Notes under the pieces: generated by a model
Databases searched by the model: none
Seen by the model: only the letters and a program-made list of their open reading frames with translations
Told to the model about the DNA's origin: nothing
From: Streptosporangium violaceochromogenes
Lineage (GTDB): Bacteria > Actinomycetota > Actinomycetes > Streptosporangiales > Streptosporangiaceae
Assembly (NCBI RefSeq): GCF_014654615.1
Contig: NZ_BNBB01000007.1
Location: 1-64,000 of the forward strand
Reading direction: 5' to 3'
Length of the DNA stretch: 64,000 nt
Translations under genes and position numbers: made by a program
Part shown: one piece after another, positions 26,153 through 34,255 of the stretch
How positions within the stretch are numbered: the stretch's first letter is position 1
How the letters are laid out: each line of letters begins with the position of its first letter

Positions 26153-26940
26153 TGACGAACGAGTCCGTGTCCGTCCTTGAGGCGTTGCCCACCGTGGCCG
26201 GTGTACTCGGTGACGAGACGGACCGGGCGGAGAGGCATCCGCTCGGCGACGGCCTGTCCGCGTACGTGATCAAGCAGCCGGGCGCGGCGCTGACCCGCAC
26301 CGTTCACAACCGCGTCTACGAAGCGCTGATCCCGGTCACCACGAGTTCCTTCGGCGCGGACATGACCCTGTACTGGGCGCAGCGCAGCAAAGAGGGCTAC
26401 CTCGAACGACTGGCGGAGTTCGTGCTGGTCGAAGGGGCCGGTGGCGCCATCGTGGGGTGGACGGGGTTCCATGTGCTGCCCTACGGCGACCGGACCCTGA
26501 TCTACCTTGACTCGACCGGCATGGTGCCCACCCAGCAGTCGCGCGGGGTCATGCGCGAACTCATGCGCCGTCGCGTGCACGACTCCGGCATCCCCTCCTG
26601 TCCGGCGGGCCGGCCCGTTCACATCACCGCGAGAAGTGAAAGCCCGGTGTTCTACCGGTTGATGCGTGGTCTGCTCGACGGCGCGACGCTCTACCCCGAC
26701 TCCGAGACGCCGCCGCCCTCCGACATCCTGGAGAGCGCGCGGCTGCTGGCCGGCTGGCTCGGGCAGACGGACCTGCTCAACGAGGAGACGCTGGCGTTGC
26801 AGAACGCCTACAGCAACCTCGACGAGCTGTACGGTGAACTGCCCACCACCGGCGACGCGGCCCTGGACACCCTCTTCCGTGAGCGTCTCGGGCCGCTGGA
26901 CGCGTATCTGCTGGTGGGGCGCGTCGCGTCGAGCCGGTGA
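26149..26940 (+). CDS. GNAT-like protein, function unknown
   Basis: A 263-residue protein. The central segment FVLVEGAGGAIVGWTGFHVL then LIYLDSTGMVPTQQSRGVMR looks like GNAT strands 3-4 followed by the acetyl-CoA pyrophosphate loop (here QQSRGVMRELMRRR). PVHITARSESPVFYRLMRGL resembles the later GNAT strand with a Tyr. The C-terminal 90 residues are helical and unlike anything I know. It overlaps the following hydrolase gene by four bases (GTGA). An acyl transfer to the pathway product is possible, but I would not go beyond GNAT-like. Confidence 0.5.
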   Translation: MMTNESVSVLEALPTVAGVLGDETDRAERHPLGDGLSAYVIKQPGAALTRTVHNRVYEALIPVTTSSFGADMTLYWAQRSKEGYLERLAEFVLVEGAGGAIVGWTGFHVLPYGDRTLIYLDSTGMVPTQQSRGVMRELMRRRVHDSGIPSCPAGRPVHITARSESPVFYRLMRGLLDGATLYPDSETPPPSDILESARLLAGWLGQTDLLNEETLALQNAYSNLDELYGELPTTGDAALDTLFRERLGPLDAYLLVGRVASSR

Positions 26941-28094
26941 CGCGGGTCGCCACGGCTCCGGCACGGCCCATCGACGAACGTGTGGCGGACGTGCGCGAGC
27001 GTGTGGCCGCGTCCCGCGAGGCGGACCTCCTGGTGCTGCCGGAGCCGTGGCCGACCGGCCACTTCGCCTTCGATCGAACGGAAACCATGACAGGCCAGAG
27101 TTTCACCCTCGACGGCATCGATCCGGAGTTGCTGCACGCCGCGCGGTTGCAGCCTGTGGTCGACTACGCCGATCCGCGGAGAGTACGGGCCACCCTCGCC
27201 AGGGCCCTGAGACTGTCCCAAGGACTGCGTCCGCCTGCCCCGGCCGATGAGCTTGAGGTCACCGACCGGACGGTTCGCGCGCGTGCCGGCGCGCCGGACA
27301 TCCCGGTACGGGTCTACCGGGCCCGGGGTCGCCCCCGGCCGCACCCCGCCCTGGTCTTCTTCCACGGCGGCGCGTTCACCGCGGGCGACCTGGAGACCGA
27401 GGACCTGCGCTGCCGTGAGATCGCCCGGCGCACGGGCATCCTGGTGGTGTCGGTCGACTACCGTCTCGCCCCCGAGCATCCCTTCCCCGCCGGGTTCGAC
27501 GACTGCTACGACGCGGTGGCGTGGGTGGCGGACGACGCCGCCGGCCTCGGCGTGGATCCTGATCGGCTGGTCGTGGGCGGCAGCAGCGCCGGTGGGGCGC
27601 TCGCCGCGGCGGTCGCTCAGGCCTCGCGGGATCGGGGCGGCCCGGCCCTTGTGTTCCAGCTTCTGCTCTACCCGGTGATGGACGACCGCATGACCAGCGG
27701 ATCGATGACCCGGTTTGTGGCCACGCCGGGCTGGAACCGGCCCAACAGCGTCCACATGTGGCGGCACTACCTGGGAGCCGGTCACGCCGCCGCGTCGCTG
27801 CCGTACGCCGTCCCCGGGCGGACCGAGAACCTCTCCGGGCTGCCCCCCGCCTACGTGATGACGGTGGAGTTCGACCCGTTGCGCGATGAGGGCATCGCCT
27901 ACGCCCGCGCCCTCATCGCCGCGGGCGTGCCCACGGAACTACACGGTTTCCCCGGTGCCTTCCACGGTTTCGACGCGGCGGCCCCCCAGTCCGCACTGGC
28001 CAGACGCGCGCTGGACGAGCAGTGCGCGGTGCTCGCCCGAGCCGTCGGCGTCTCGGCCGGCGCGGGGGCGGAGAGCGGAGGGCAAACCGGCTGA
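26937..28094 (+). CDS. Alpha/beta hydrolase (HSL type) with a truncated nitrilase N-terminus fused on
   Basis: A 385-residue frame. Residues 1-50 (TRVATAPARPIDERVADVRE, then ADLLVLPEPWPTGHFAF) resemble the first 50 residues of carbon-nitrogen hydrolases, including the catalytic-Glu position in LPEPWPTG. From residue 51 (MTGQSFTLDGID, ATG 27087) the protein is a complete HSL-type hydrolase: FFHGGAFTAGD, VVGGSSAGGALAAA, MTVEFDPLRDEG and FPGAFHGFDAAA. A nitrilase gene and a hydrolase gene appear to have been joined in frame by deletion. The hydrolase part is about 35-40 percent like the product at 23443 by eye and is probably active. Confidence 0.8.
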   Translation: MTRVATAPARPIDERVADVRERVAASREADLLVLPEPWPTGHFAFDRTETMTGQSFTLDGIDPELLHAARLQPVVDYADPRRVRATLARALRLSQGLRPPAPADELEVTDRTVRARAGAPDIPVRVYRARGRPRPHPALVFFHGGAFTAGDLETEDLRCREIARRTGILVVSVDYRLAPEHPFPAGFDDCYDAVAWVADDAAGLGVDPDRLVVGGSSAGGALAAAVAQASRDRGGPALVFQLLLYPVMDDRMTSGSMTRFVATPGWNRPNSVHMWRHYLGAGHAAASLPYAVPGRTENLSGLPPAYVMTVEFDPLRDEGIAYARALIAAGVPTELHGFPGAFHGFDAAAPQSALARRALDEQCAVLARAVGVSAGAGAESGGQTG

Positions 28095-28203
28095 CCGTCC
28101 GCCACGGCCGGCCGCCGAGGCCCTGGGCTCCTCCCGTGGAGCCGGATGCGGGACAGGCGCGCACACGAGGCGGCTCGGGGGCGTCCGTACCGTTGGTCAG
28201 AGG

Positions 28204-28602
28204 TCAGCCCGCGCCGGGCGCGGGCCGCCGCGCGTCCACCTCGATCTCGATTTTCATCCGGGGATCGAACAGGCCGCACACGAGCATCGTCGCGGCCGGG
28301 CGGACATCACCGAAGCGGCGGCGGAGAACGGGCCAGCACGGCTGGAAGTCCGCGCGGTCGGGCAGCAGGTATCTGACCCGGACGACGTCGGCCAGCGAGC
28401 AACCGGCTTCGGCCAGCGCCGATTCGACGTTGCGCAGGCACTGCTCGGCCTGCTCGATCACGTCGGCGGAGATGGTCATGGTCGCGTAGTCGAACCCGGT
28501 TGTCCCGGACACGTGCACCCGGTCGCCGTCGATCACCGCCCTCGCGTACCCGATCTCTTCCTCGAAGGTGGAACCGCTCAAGATCGCACGTCGTTCTGTC
28601 AT
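28204..28602 (-). CDS. RidA/YjgF-family deaminase-like protein
   Basis: A 132-residue single-domain protein. YARAVIDGDRVHVSGTTGFD opens the fold, EQCLRNVESALAEAGCSLAD forms the helix, and VRVRYLLPDRADFQ the strand with the ligand-binding Arg; the C-terminus IEIEVDARRP carries the conserved E. Members hydrolyse reactive enamines/imines such as 2-aminoacrylate or act on pathway-specific imines. It converges with the hydrolase operon and is separated from it by 109 bases without a clear terminator. Confidence 0.87.
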   Translation of the reverse strand: MTERRAILSGSTFEEEIGYARAVIDGDRVHVSGTTGFDYATMTISADVIEQAEQCLRNVESALAEAGCSLADVVRVRYLLPDRADFQPCWPVLRRRFGDVRPAATMLVCGLFDPRMKIEIEVDARRPAPGAG

Positions 28603-28712
28603 GCGGTGAAAGGTAGGCAGCCGGCGGTCGCATGTCCAATACGCCGAGCGGTGTGATGCCTGCTGTTCCCGCCTCCCCCCGGAGCGGCACGGCCCTCCGC
28701 TCCATGAGATGA

Positions 28713-28860
28713 TGCCTCCACAGGCGACGGCGGGCGCTCACCGGCCTGAACCCGGCCATCGTGGTCTCCACGCACGACCTGGGACCGGCGTCGCGGGCCG
28801 CCGGCCGGATGAGGCCGATCGACCCCGAGGGCGCCCCGCACACCGGAACCCCCGAGGAGC
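28713..28860 (+). pseudogene. C-terminal remnant of an ABC transporter ATPase (FecE type)
   Basis: The frame that runs into the FhuF-like gene reads NPAIVVSTHDLGPASRAAGR and then GTPEELTLREVI. This matches the switch-His region (HDL) and the D-G-x-x-GTPEE tail of FecE/BtuD-type importer ATPases. No Walker A, signature or Walker B motif is left upstream, where a stop codon lies at 28710. It is thus the last 45 or so residues of an ATPase, left by a deletion next to the reductase gene. The identification is by eye. Confidence 0.45.
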
Positions 28861-29723
28861 TGACCCTGCGTGAGGTGATCGGCGCCGCCCCCGGCGGGGA
28901 CGGGCCGCCCTTCGACACCGCCTCCGGCGTGTTCACCCTCCCCGCCGCTCCGCGGACGGTCTGTGACGCGATGGCCGACGTGTCCGCGATCAGCGGCTAC
29001 TTCCAGCTCGGCGTCGGCGTCGGCGCCGGCGACGACCTGGCCGAGTCCGGATGGCGGCCGTTCACCGATCTGTTCGCCGGCCCCGAACCCCTGAGGCGGC
29101 GGATCGCCGACGTCGCCGGACGCCTGGACACCGGTGAGACGCGGGTGGCGGCCTCCATCCTGTTCCAGGGGCTGGCGGCCCGCCTGTGGTCACCGGTCGT
29201 GGGGGCCGCGGTGGCCCACGACCTGCTCGTCGGCCTGGACGCCGCGCGGCTGCACTGGCGTCCGGCGACCGGCGGTCCGCTGCCGCTGCGCGCGGCACAT
29301 CTGACCGGCCGGCACGTCCTGGACCCCGGCCGGGTCGCCGGACCGCTGTACCGCAACGTGGTGGTGGAACTGCTGGAGCCGCTGGCGCGGGCCGTGGGAG
29401 GGATCGTGAGGATCGCCCCCGGCCTGCTGTGGGGCAACGCCGCCTCCGCCCTGGCCGGCGCCGTGCGCGCCGTCGCCCTGGAACGCCCCGGCCTCGCCGG
29501 GCGGGCCGTCGCGCTCGGCCGCGGGCTGCTGGCGACGGGAGTGCTTCGGGACACCGGCGAACTGGCCGAGCCCGCCCCTGGGCAGCCGTTTTTCGTCCGG
29601 CGCAGCTGCTGCCTGTACTACCGGCTGCCCGGCGGTGGAAAATGCGGCGACTGCGCCCTGATCACCCCCGAGGCCCGCCGTGAGCAGTGGGCGGCGGCCC
29701 TGCGGCGGACCGAAGGAGCCTGA
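28761..29723 (+). CDS. FhuF-like [2Fe-2S] siderophore-iron reductase
   Basis: A protein of up to 320 residues. The C-terminal signature SCCLYYRLPGGGKCGDC (CCx10CxxC) is that of FhuF, which binds a [2Fe-2S] cluster and reduces ferric chelates in the cytosol. AASILFQGLAARLWSPVVGA and GLLWGNAASALAGAVRAVAL are family segments also found in the second copy at 34321. The first 45 residues from GTG 28761 look like the tail of an ABC ATPase, so the true reductase starts later, probably around residue 50; no good ribosome site picks the codon. Two such genes flank the candidate RiPP operon. Confidence 0.75.
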   Translation: MVSTHDLGPASRAAGRMRPIDPEGAPHTGTPEELTLREVIGAAPGGDGPPFDTASGVFTLPAAPRTVCDAMADVSAISGYFQLGVGVGAGDDLAESGWRPFTDLFAGPEPLRRRIADVAGRLDTGETRVAASILFQGLAARLWSPVVGAAVAHDLLVGLDAARLHWRPATGGPLPLRAAHLTGRHVLDPGRVAGPLYRNVVVELLEPLARAVGGIVRIAPGLLWGNAASALAGAVRAVALERPGLAGRAVALGRGLLATGVLRDTGELAEPAPGQPFFVRRSCCLYYRLPGGGKCGDCALITPEARREQWAAALRRTEGA

Positions 29724-29757
29724 GGAGCCACACCGTCGCCGAGGAACCCGGGACCGA

Positions 29758-31104
29758 TCACCGGAGAACTCGGCCGGCCTCCGGTTCGGCGCGGAGCCGT
29801 ACGCGGGTGCGCGCCCACAGCAGGACCGCCAGCACGACGCCGAACGCGATCCAGGCGACGTAGATCCCCGGCAACCCCCACCCGCCCGAGACGCCAAGGA
29901 ACCACGCCAGCGGGACGAGCAGCAGGTAGTCGCCGACGACGTTCGCGACCATGACGGATCGGGTGTCCCCCATGGCGCGCAGGAAGCAGCCATAGGCCAT
30001 GGCGGGCACCATCGGCGCCATGCTCAGCACGGCCGGCGGCACCGCCCGCCAGGCCAGCTCGGCGATCGCGGCGTCCTCGGTCACCAGGGACAGCAGCGGC
30101 CGGCCCAGCAGCAGCGCGGGGACCGCCAGGACCACGTACACGATCAGCAGCAGCCGCAGCCCGGTGCGCCGCCACCGCTCGGCTCGCGCCGGGTCGCCGG
30201 CCCCCAGCTCGTGACCGGCCAGGATGGTGATGGGAGCGGCGGCCGAGCTCATCACGGTGAAGACGATCAGCAGCAGGTTGTCCACGATCCGGTAGGCGCC
30301 CAGCTCCAGGGTTCCGATCCGAGCCGCGAAGCCGGCGATCAGCGCCTCGTTGACGTAGCCGACGCCCATCGTGCTCATCTCCGGCCAGCCGATGACCCAC
30401 AGCCCGCGGACCACCGCGCCGGTGCCGCCGCCGGTGCCGGAAGGGGAGGCCCGCGGCAGCCGGGCGCGGGCGTACACCAGCAGGAACCCCACCCCGGCCA
30501 GGGTGGCGGTCAGGGTGGCGACGGCCGCGCCCGAAACGCCCAGGCCGGCGGAGAAGATCAGCAGCAGTCCCAGCGGGAGGTTCACCAGGTTGACCAGGAA
30601 CGCGTTGTACATGGCCGCCCGTGTCACGCCGACGCCCGCGCAGGCGCCCTGAAGCGTGAACGACGCGGCCGCCGCCGGCACCGCGAACGCGAGGACGCGC
30701 AGGTAGGCGGTGCCCGGCTCGACGATCTCGGCCGAGGCGCCCAGCAGGGTCAGCACCGGTTCGGCGACGAGGTACAGGACGGTCCCGATGACGAGCCCGG
30801 CACAGGCCGAGGTGGCCAGGCCGGCCCGCACGATCTGGACGACCGCTTCCGGTGTACCGGCCCCGTGCGCCCGCGCGACCTTGACCTGGACGGCCGTCGC
30901 CCAGCCGCGCACGACCACCAGGGCGACCAGGTACACCGGCGCGGCCAGGGCGAAGGCGCTCAGGGCCTGGATGGACAGCCGGGCCAGCATCACCGTGTCG
31001 ACGAGGTTGACGACGATCTGCGTCAGGCCCGCCACCAGCAGGGGCGCCGCCAGCGCCCACAGCCGTCGCATCGACGGCGCCGCGGCGGTCACCGGTTCGC
31101 TCAC
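29758..31104 (-). CDS. MATE-family efflux transporter
   Basis: A 448-residue, 12-helix MATE protein built of two six-helix halves. The N-terminal half begins LAAPLLVAGLTQIVVNLVDT with the typical VDTVMLARLS, and the second half repeats with WPEMSTMGVGYVNEALIAGF. It exports small cationic or peptide products using H+ or Na+. The start overlaps the stop of the LLM oxidoreductase gene by four bases, so it is translated with it; it is the last gene of the peptide-YcaO-LLM-MATE operon and the obvious exporter for the modified peptide. Confidence 0.88.
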   Translation of the reverse strand: MSEPVTAAAPSMRRLWALAAPLLVAGLTQIVVNLVDTVMLARLSIQALSAFALAAPVYLVALVVVRGWATAVQVKVARAHGAGTPEAVVQIVRAGLATSACAGLVIGTVLYLVAEPVLTLLGASAEIVEPGTAYLRVLAFAVPAAAASFTLQGACAGVGVTRAAMYNAFLVNLVNLPLGLLLIFSAGLGVSGAAVATLTATLAGVGFLLVYARARLPRASPSGTGGGTGAVVRGLWVIGWPEMSTMGVGYVNEALIAGFAARIGTLELGAYRIVDNLLLIVFTVMSSAAAPITILAGHELGAGDPARAERWRRTGLRLLLIVYVVLAVPALLLGRPLLSLVTEDAAIAELAWRAVPPAVLSMAPMVPAMAYGCFLRAMGDTRSVMVANVVGDYLLLVPLAWFLGVSGGWGLPGIYVAWIAFGVVLAVLLWARTRVRLRAEPEAGRVLR

Positions 31105-32123
31105 AGGGCGGCCCGCGCGGCTTCCAGCAGTTCGGTGTCCCGGTCGAGCAGGATCACCGTGTCCACCCGGGACTCGCGCCAGGCGGCGAGCCGTTCGACG
31201 ATGGCCTCGATCGGGCCGAGCAGCGCCACCTCCTCCAGCAGACGGCCGGGCACCGCCGCCGCGGCGGCCGCCCTGTCGCCGTCGGCGAGGTGCCTGCGCA
31301 CGTCGTGCGCCGCTCCCTCGTAGCCCATCCGGGCGACGACGTCGGTGTAGGTGTTGCGGACGCCGGGGGCGTCCGCGCCGATCAGGTGGGCGTACAGGGG
31401 ACGCAGCTTGTCGCGGCCTTCGGCGACGGTGCGGGCGCGGGCCACGTACAGAATGGGACAGATCTTCACATCGCCACCGGTGCGCCCTGCCCGGGAGAGG
31501 CCCTCCTCCAGCGGGGCCAGGAGGGCGGCCTCGTGTTCGGGGGCGTACATCCCCGACAGCCAGCCGTCGGCCAGTTCACCGGTGAGGGCGAGGTTGCGGG
31601 GGCCGATGGCGGCCAGGTAGAGGGGAATACGCGGACGTAGCGGCGTCATCTCCGAACGGACCGGCCCGGCCCGGCCGGTCGATCCCGGCCCCCGGTAGGG
31701 CAGCGTGTAGATCTCTCCCTCGTACCGGACGCGTTCTTCGCGCGCGATGGCCGCGCGCACGATCTCGACGTACTCGCGGGTCCTGCGCAGTGGCCGCTCG
31801 GACGGCAGGCCGTGCCAGCCTTCGACGATCCACGGGACCGACAGGCCGAGGCCGAGCTGGAAACGCCCGCCGGACAGGACGTCGAGGGTCATCGCGGTCA
31901 TCGCCGTCGCCGCCGGCGTGCGGGCGGGGATCTGCATGATCGCGGTGCCCAGTTCGACGCGCTCGGTGACGGCGGCCAGGTAGCCCAGCACGCTGACGGC
32001 GTCCGGGCCGTACTCCTCCACGCTCCACACCGAGTCGACGCCGATCCGCTCGGCGTGCCGGATCACCGGGAGCACCCGCTCCACGGGTTCTCCGCCGTAG
32101 CCCATGGCCAGTCCCAGCCGCAT
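31101..32123 (-). CDS. LLM-class flavin-dependent oxidoreductase of the RiPP operon
   Basis: A 340-residue luciferase-like TIM-barrel oxidoreductase that uses FMN or F420. MRLGLAMGYGGEPVERVLPV opens the barrel; ERVELGTAIMQIPARTPAAT, LDVLSGGRFQLGLGLS and IPLYLAAIGPRNLALTGELA are typical LLM segments. It starts 37 bases after the YcaO gene and overlaps the MATE gene. Azole RiPPs normally use a SagB-type FMN dehydrogenase; none is present here, so this enzyme may oxidise an azoline or otherwise modify the peptide. That role is inference from gene order only. Confidence 0.85.
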   Translation of the reverse strand: MRLGLAMGYGGEPVERVLPVIRHAERIGVDSVWSVEEYGPDAVSVLGYLAAVTERVELGTAIMQIPARTPAATAMTAMTLDVLSGGRFQLGLGLSVPWIVEGWHGLPSERPLRRTREYVEIVRAAIAREERVRYEGEIYTLPYRGPGSTGRAGPVRSEMTPLRPRIPLYLAAIGPRNLALTGELADGWLSGMYAPEHEAALLAPLEEGLSRAGRTGGDVKICPILYVARARTVAEGRDKLRPLYAHLIGADAPGVRNTYTDVVARMGYEGAAHDVRRHLADGDRAAAAAAVPGRLLEEVALLGPIEAIVERLAAWRESRVDTVILLDRDTELLEAARAAL

Positions 32124-32160
32124 GCGCTCTCCTTTGCTCGTGGGCGAGTCTCGGGGATGG

Positions 32161-34029
32161 TCAGGCGAACGGCAGGGGCCGTCGTCGCAGGTCGTCCTCG
32201 GTGAGCGGCCCCGGCACCCAGCCGCGGGCCACGGGCTCGGTCAGCAGGCGGGTCCCGCCCAGGAACGGGAAGGCGGCCGGGGCGTTGCAGTACAGGCCCG
32301 GCACCAGGACGCGGGCCACACTGAGCCCCGCCGCCCGCACGTCGCGTGTCGTCAGGTCCACCGCGTACGCCCGCAGCCCCTGCCGGCCCAGTGACCGCCG
32401 CGGGCCGGAGGTCTCGGCGGGCAGCGGCGGGCCGGTGGGGACGCGCAGCCGGTCCAGGGCGGCGCCGTGCATGCGTTCGTCGAGGTGGACCTGGACGTTG
32501 ACGCGTACGTCGTTGAGGTCGCGCCAGCCGGGCCGCAGGCCGTCCAGGTAGGCGCGGTCGGCGCGATGCGGCAGGTAGGGCCGCCGCGCGACGGCGCCCG
32601 ATCGCACTCCGCGCCAGAAACCGCTCTCGCCGTCCAGCAGTTCCAGCCCGGTCCGGTAGGTGCCGATCGCCTCGGTGAACGCCTTGCCCGCCGCCTCCTC
32701 CGCGGTGGCGCGGCAGGCGCTGCCGAAGCCCACGACGTGCCGCCGCCGGTCCTCCACGAATACCGCGGCGACCATCGCGTCGAACGTCGAGGGCACCCGC
32801 AGCAGTGACACCGTGAGCCCGGCCGCGGCGGCGTGGCGCAGCGCGTCCGCGAGCGGGCCGTCGTCCGGCGCGGGGAGGGGGGAGGCGGGGGCGCCGCTCA
32901 GCCACCACAGGGTGATCGCGTCGCGTTCCAGCACCTCCCGCAGCGCCGCCTCGCGCGCCCGTTCGGGGGAGTCCGCGGCGGCGGTACCGGCCAGCAGAGG
33001 GTAGTTGGTGGGCGGCTCGTCCCTACGGGAGCCGCGGAAGTAGTTGACGTAGGCCAGGGAGGCGGGCACCAGGACGCGCCGTTCGTCTTCCAGGTCCACG
33101 GCGGAGGTCCATGTGATCTCCAGGCCGGCCGTCATCGGGATGAACGGAAACCCTCGCGCCTCGTACTGGCGTTTGGAGTACAGGGCGAACGCCCGCGGGT
33201 CGACGGCGGATTCACCCAGATCGCGGAAGGCGGCGCGGGGCAGGTCCTCGGGGACGTGGTTGCCGCAGTAGCGTTCGGCCGCCTCGCCGATCGCCGCCCG
33301 GCGGGCGGCGGCGGCGTCGCCCAGGGTGGCGCCGCCGGTCACAGGGTCGGCCACCCACGGCGTGAGCCGCGGATGATGCGCCAGATGGGCGGAGCAGGAG
33401 ACCAGACCCGGCAGGTCCGGCGCGCGCGGCCGGTCCCGCCGCACCTTCCTGATCAGCCCGAACCGGTCGCCGACCAGCAGTCGTTCGGTCCCCTCCCGGA
33501 CCCTGGAGGGGACCGGCGGACCGCCGGGCAGCGGCAGCACCGGCCGCGAGGTGACCGTGACGGCCTGGCCGGCCCGTCCCGGCCCGATCGTGAGCACCCG
33601 TTCGCGAACGTCGCCGCTCGTCAGGTACGCCACGATGTCCGCGGCCATCATCGCGGCCGCGACCTCGGTGACAAGGTCGCAGGCCTCCCCGTCGTCGTCC
33701 GGACGGGGAAGCGCGCCGGTGGCGGCCAGCAGGCGCGTCCGGGTGTCGAGGTAGGTGACCCCGCCGGCGTGTGTGAACGGCCCGGTGTGGACCCGCCCCG
33801 ACTCGGTGTGACCACGATGCCACGGGATGCCCGCCTCGGCCAGGCGGAGGTCGAGGTCACGCCAGTGCTCGTCGGGCAGACCGGCGGCGCACGAGACGAC
33901 CAGGTCGGCGTCCACCGTGCCACCGCCGGCGACGTCGCCGGCGGTCACCTCGCCGACGGGCGCGAGCAGCGCGGCCACCCGCCGGGCGAGCGCGGTCTCT
34001 CCCTCGACCAGCACGCGGGGTCGTCGCAC
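32161..34029 (-). CDS. YcaO cyclodehydratase fused to a precursor-binding partner domain
   Basis: A 622-residue protein. Residues about 1-190 are a Rossmann/E1-like partner region (RRPRVLVEGETALARRVAAL through VVLP-type strands) like that of fused TOMM C-D proteins that bind a leader peptide. Residues about 225-600 are the YcaO domain: RRAAIGEAAERYCGNHVPED and ERAREAALREVLERDAITLW carry the ATP/Mg Glu and Arg residues, with GSACRATAEEAAGKAFTEAI later. The C-terminus RRRPLPFA is proline-rich, as in YcaO cyclodehydratases. It would phosphorylate a backbone amide to form an azoline, amidine or thioamide. GTG 34029 has GAGGAGAGGAAC upstream and lies 76 bases after a small peptide gene, its likely substrate. 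Confidence 0.88.
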   Translation of the reverse strand: MRRPRVLVEGETALARRVAALLAPVGEVTAGDVAGGGTVDADLVVSCAAGLPDEHWRDLDLRLAEAGIPWHRGHTESGRVHTGPFTHAGGVTYLDTRTRLLAATGALPRPDDDGEACDLVTEVAAAMMAADIVAYLTSGDVRERVLTIGPGRAGQAVTVTSRPVLPLPGGPPVPSRVREGTERLLVGDRFGLIRKVRRDRPRAPDLPGLVSCSAHLAHHPRLTPWVADPVTGGATLGDAAAARRAAIGEAAERYCGNHVPEDLPRAAFRDLGESAVDPRAFALYSKRQYEARGFPFIPMTAGLEITWTSAVDLEDERRVLVPASLAYVNYFRGSRRDEPPTNYPLLAGTAAADSPERAREAALREVLERDAITLWWLSGAPASPLPAPDDGPLADALRHAAAAGLTVSLLRVPSTFDAMVAAVFVEDRRRHVVGFGSACRATAEEAAGKAFTEAIGTYRTGLELLDGESGFWRGVRSGAVARRPYLPHRADRAYLDGLRPGWRDLNDVRVNVQVHLDERMHGAALDRLRVPTGPPLPAETSGPRRSLGRQGLRAYAVDLTTRDVRAAGLSVARVLVPGLYCNAPAAFPFLGGTRLLTEPVARGWVPGPLTEDDLRRRPLPFA

Positions 34030-34105
34030 GGGGTTCCTCTCCTCGGGGCTGCGTCCGGCAGGGGGCCGGGGCCCCGCGGGACCCCGGCCGAGTGCGGCGA
34101 GGGGC

Positions 34106-34213
34106 CTACTCGTCGTCGTCCTCACGCCACTCGAACGGCGCGTCCACCGCGGGAGTGTGGGACTTCAGGCAGGACTCCGAGCCCTCGGGCTCGGAGAAAC
34201 CGTGGTGCGCCAT
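34106..34213 (-). CDS. Candidate RiPP precursor peptide, 35 residues
   Basis: The ATG at 34213 is preceded by the near-perfect ribosome site AAGGAGGAC six bases away. The peptide begins MAHHGFSEPEGSESCLKSHT and ends PFEWREDDDE. Possible YcaO targets (Ser7, Ser12, Ser14, Cys15, Ser18, Thr20) all lie in the first 20 residues, whereas the last 15 residues have none and are strongly acidic. This suggests an N-terminal core with a C-terminal follower, as in bottromycin, or a central core. His3, His4, His19 and Cys15 could bind metal. The gene lies immediately upstream of the YcaO gene on the same strand. I recognise no named family. Confidence 0.72.
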   Translation of the reverse strand: MAHHGFSEPEGSESCLKSHTPAVDAPFEWREDDDE

Positions 34214-34255
34214 GTGCGTCCTCCTTCGGTCGCGCGCATCACCGGCCAATTACAA

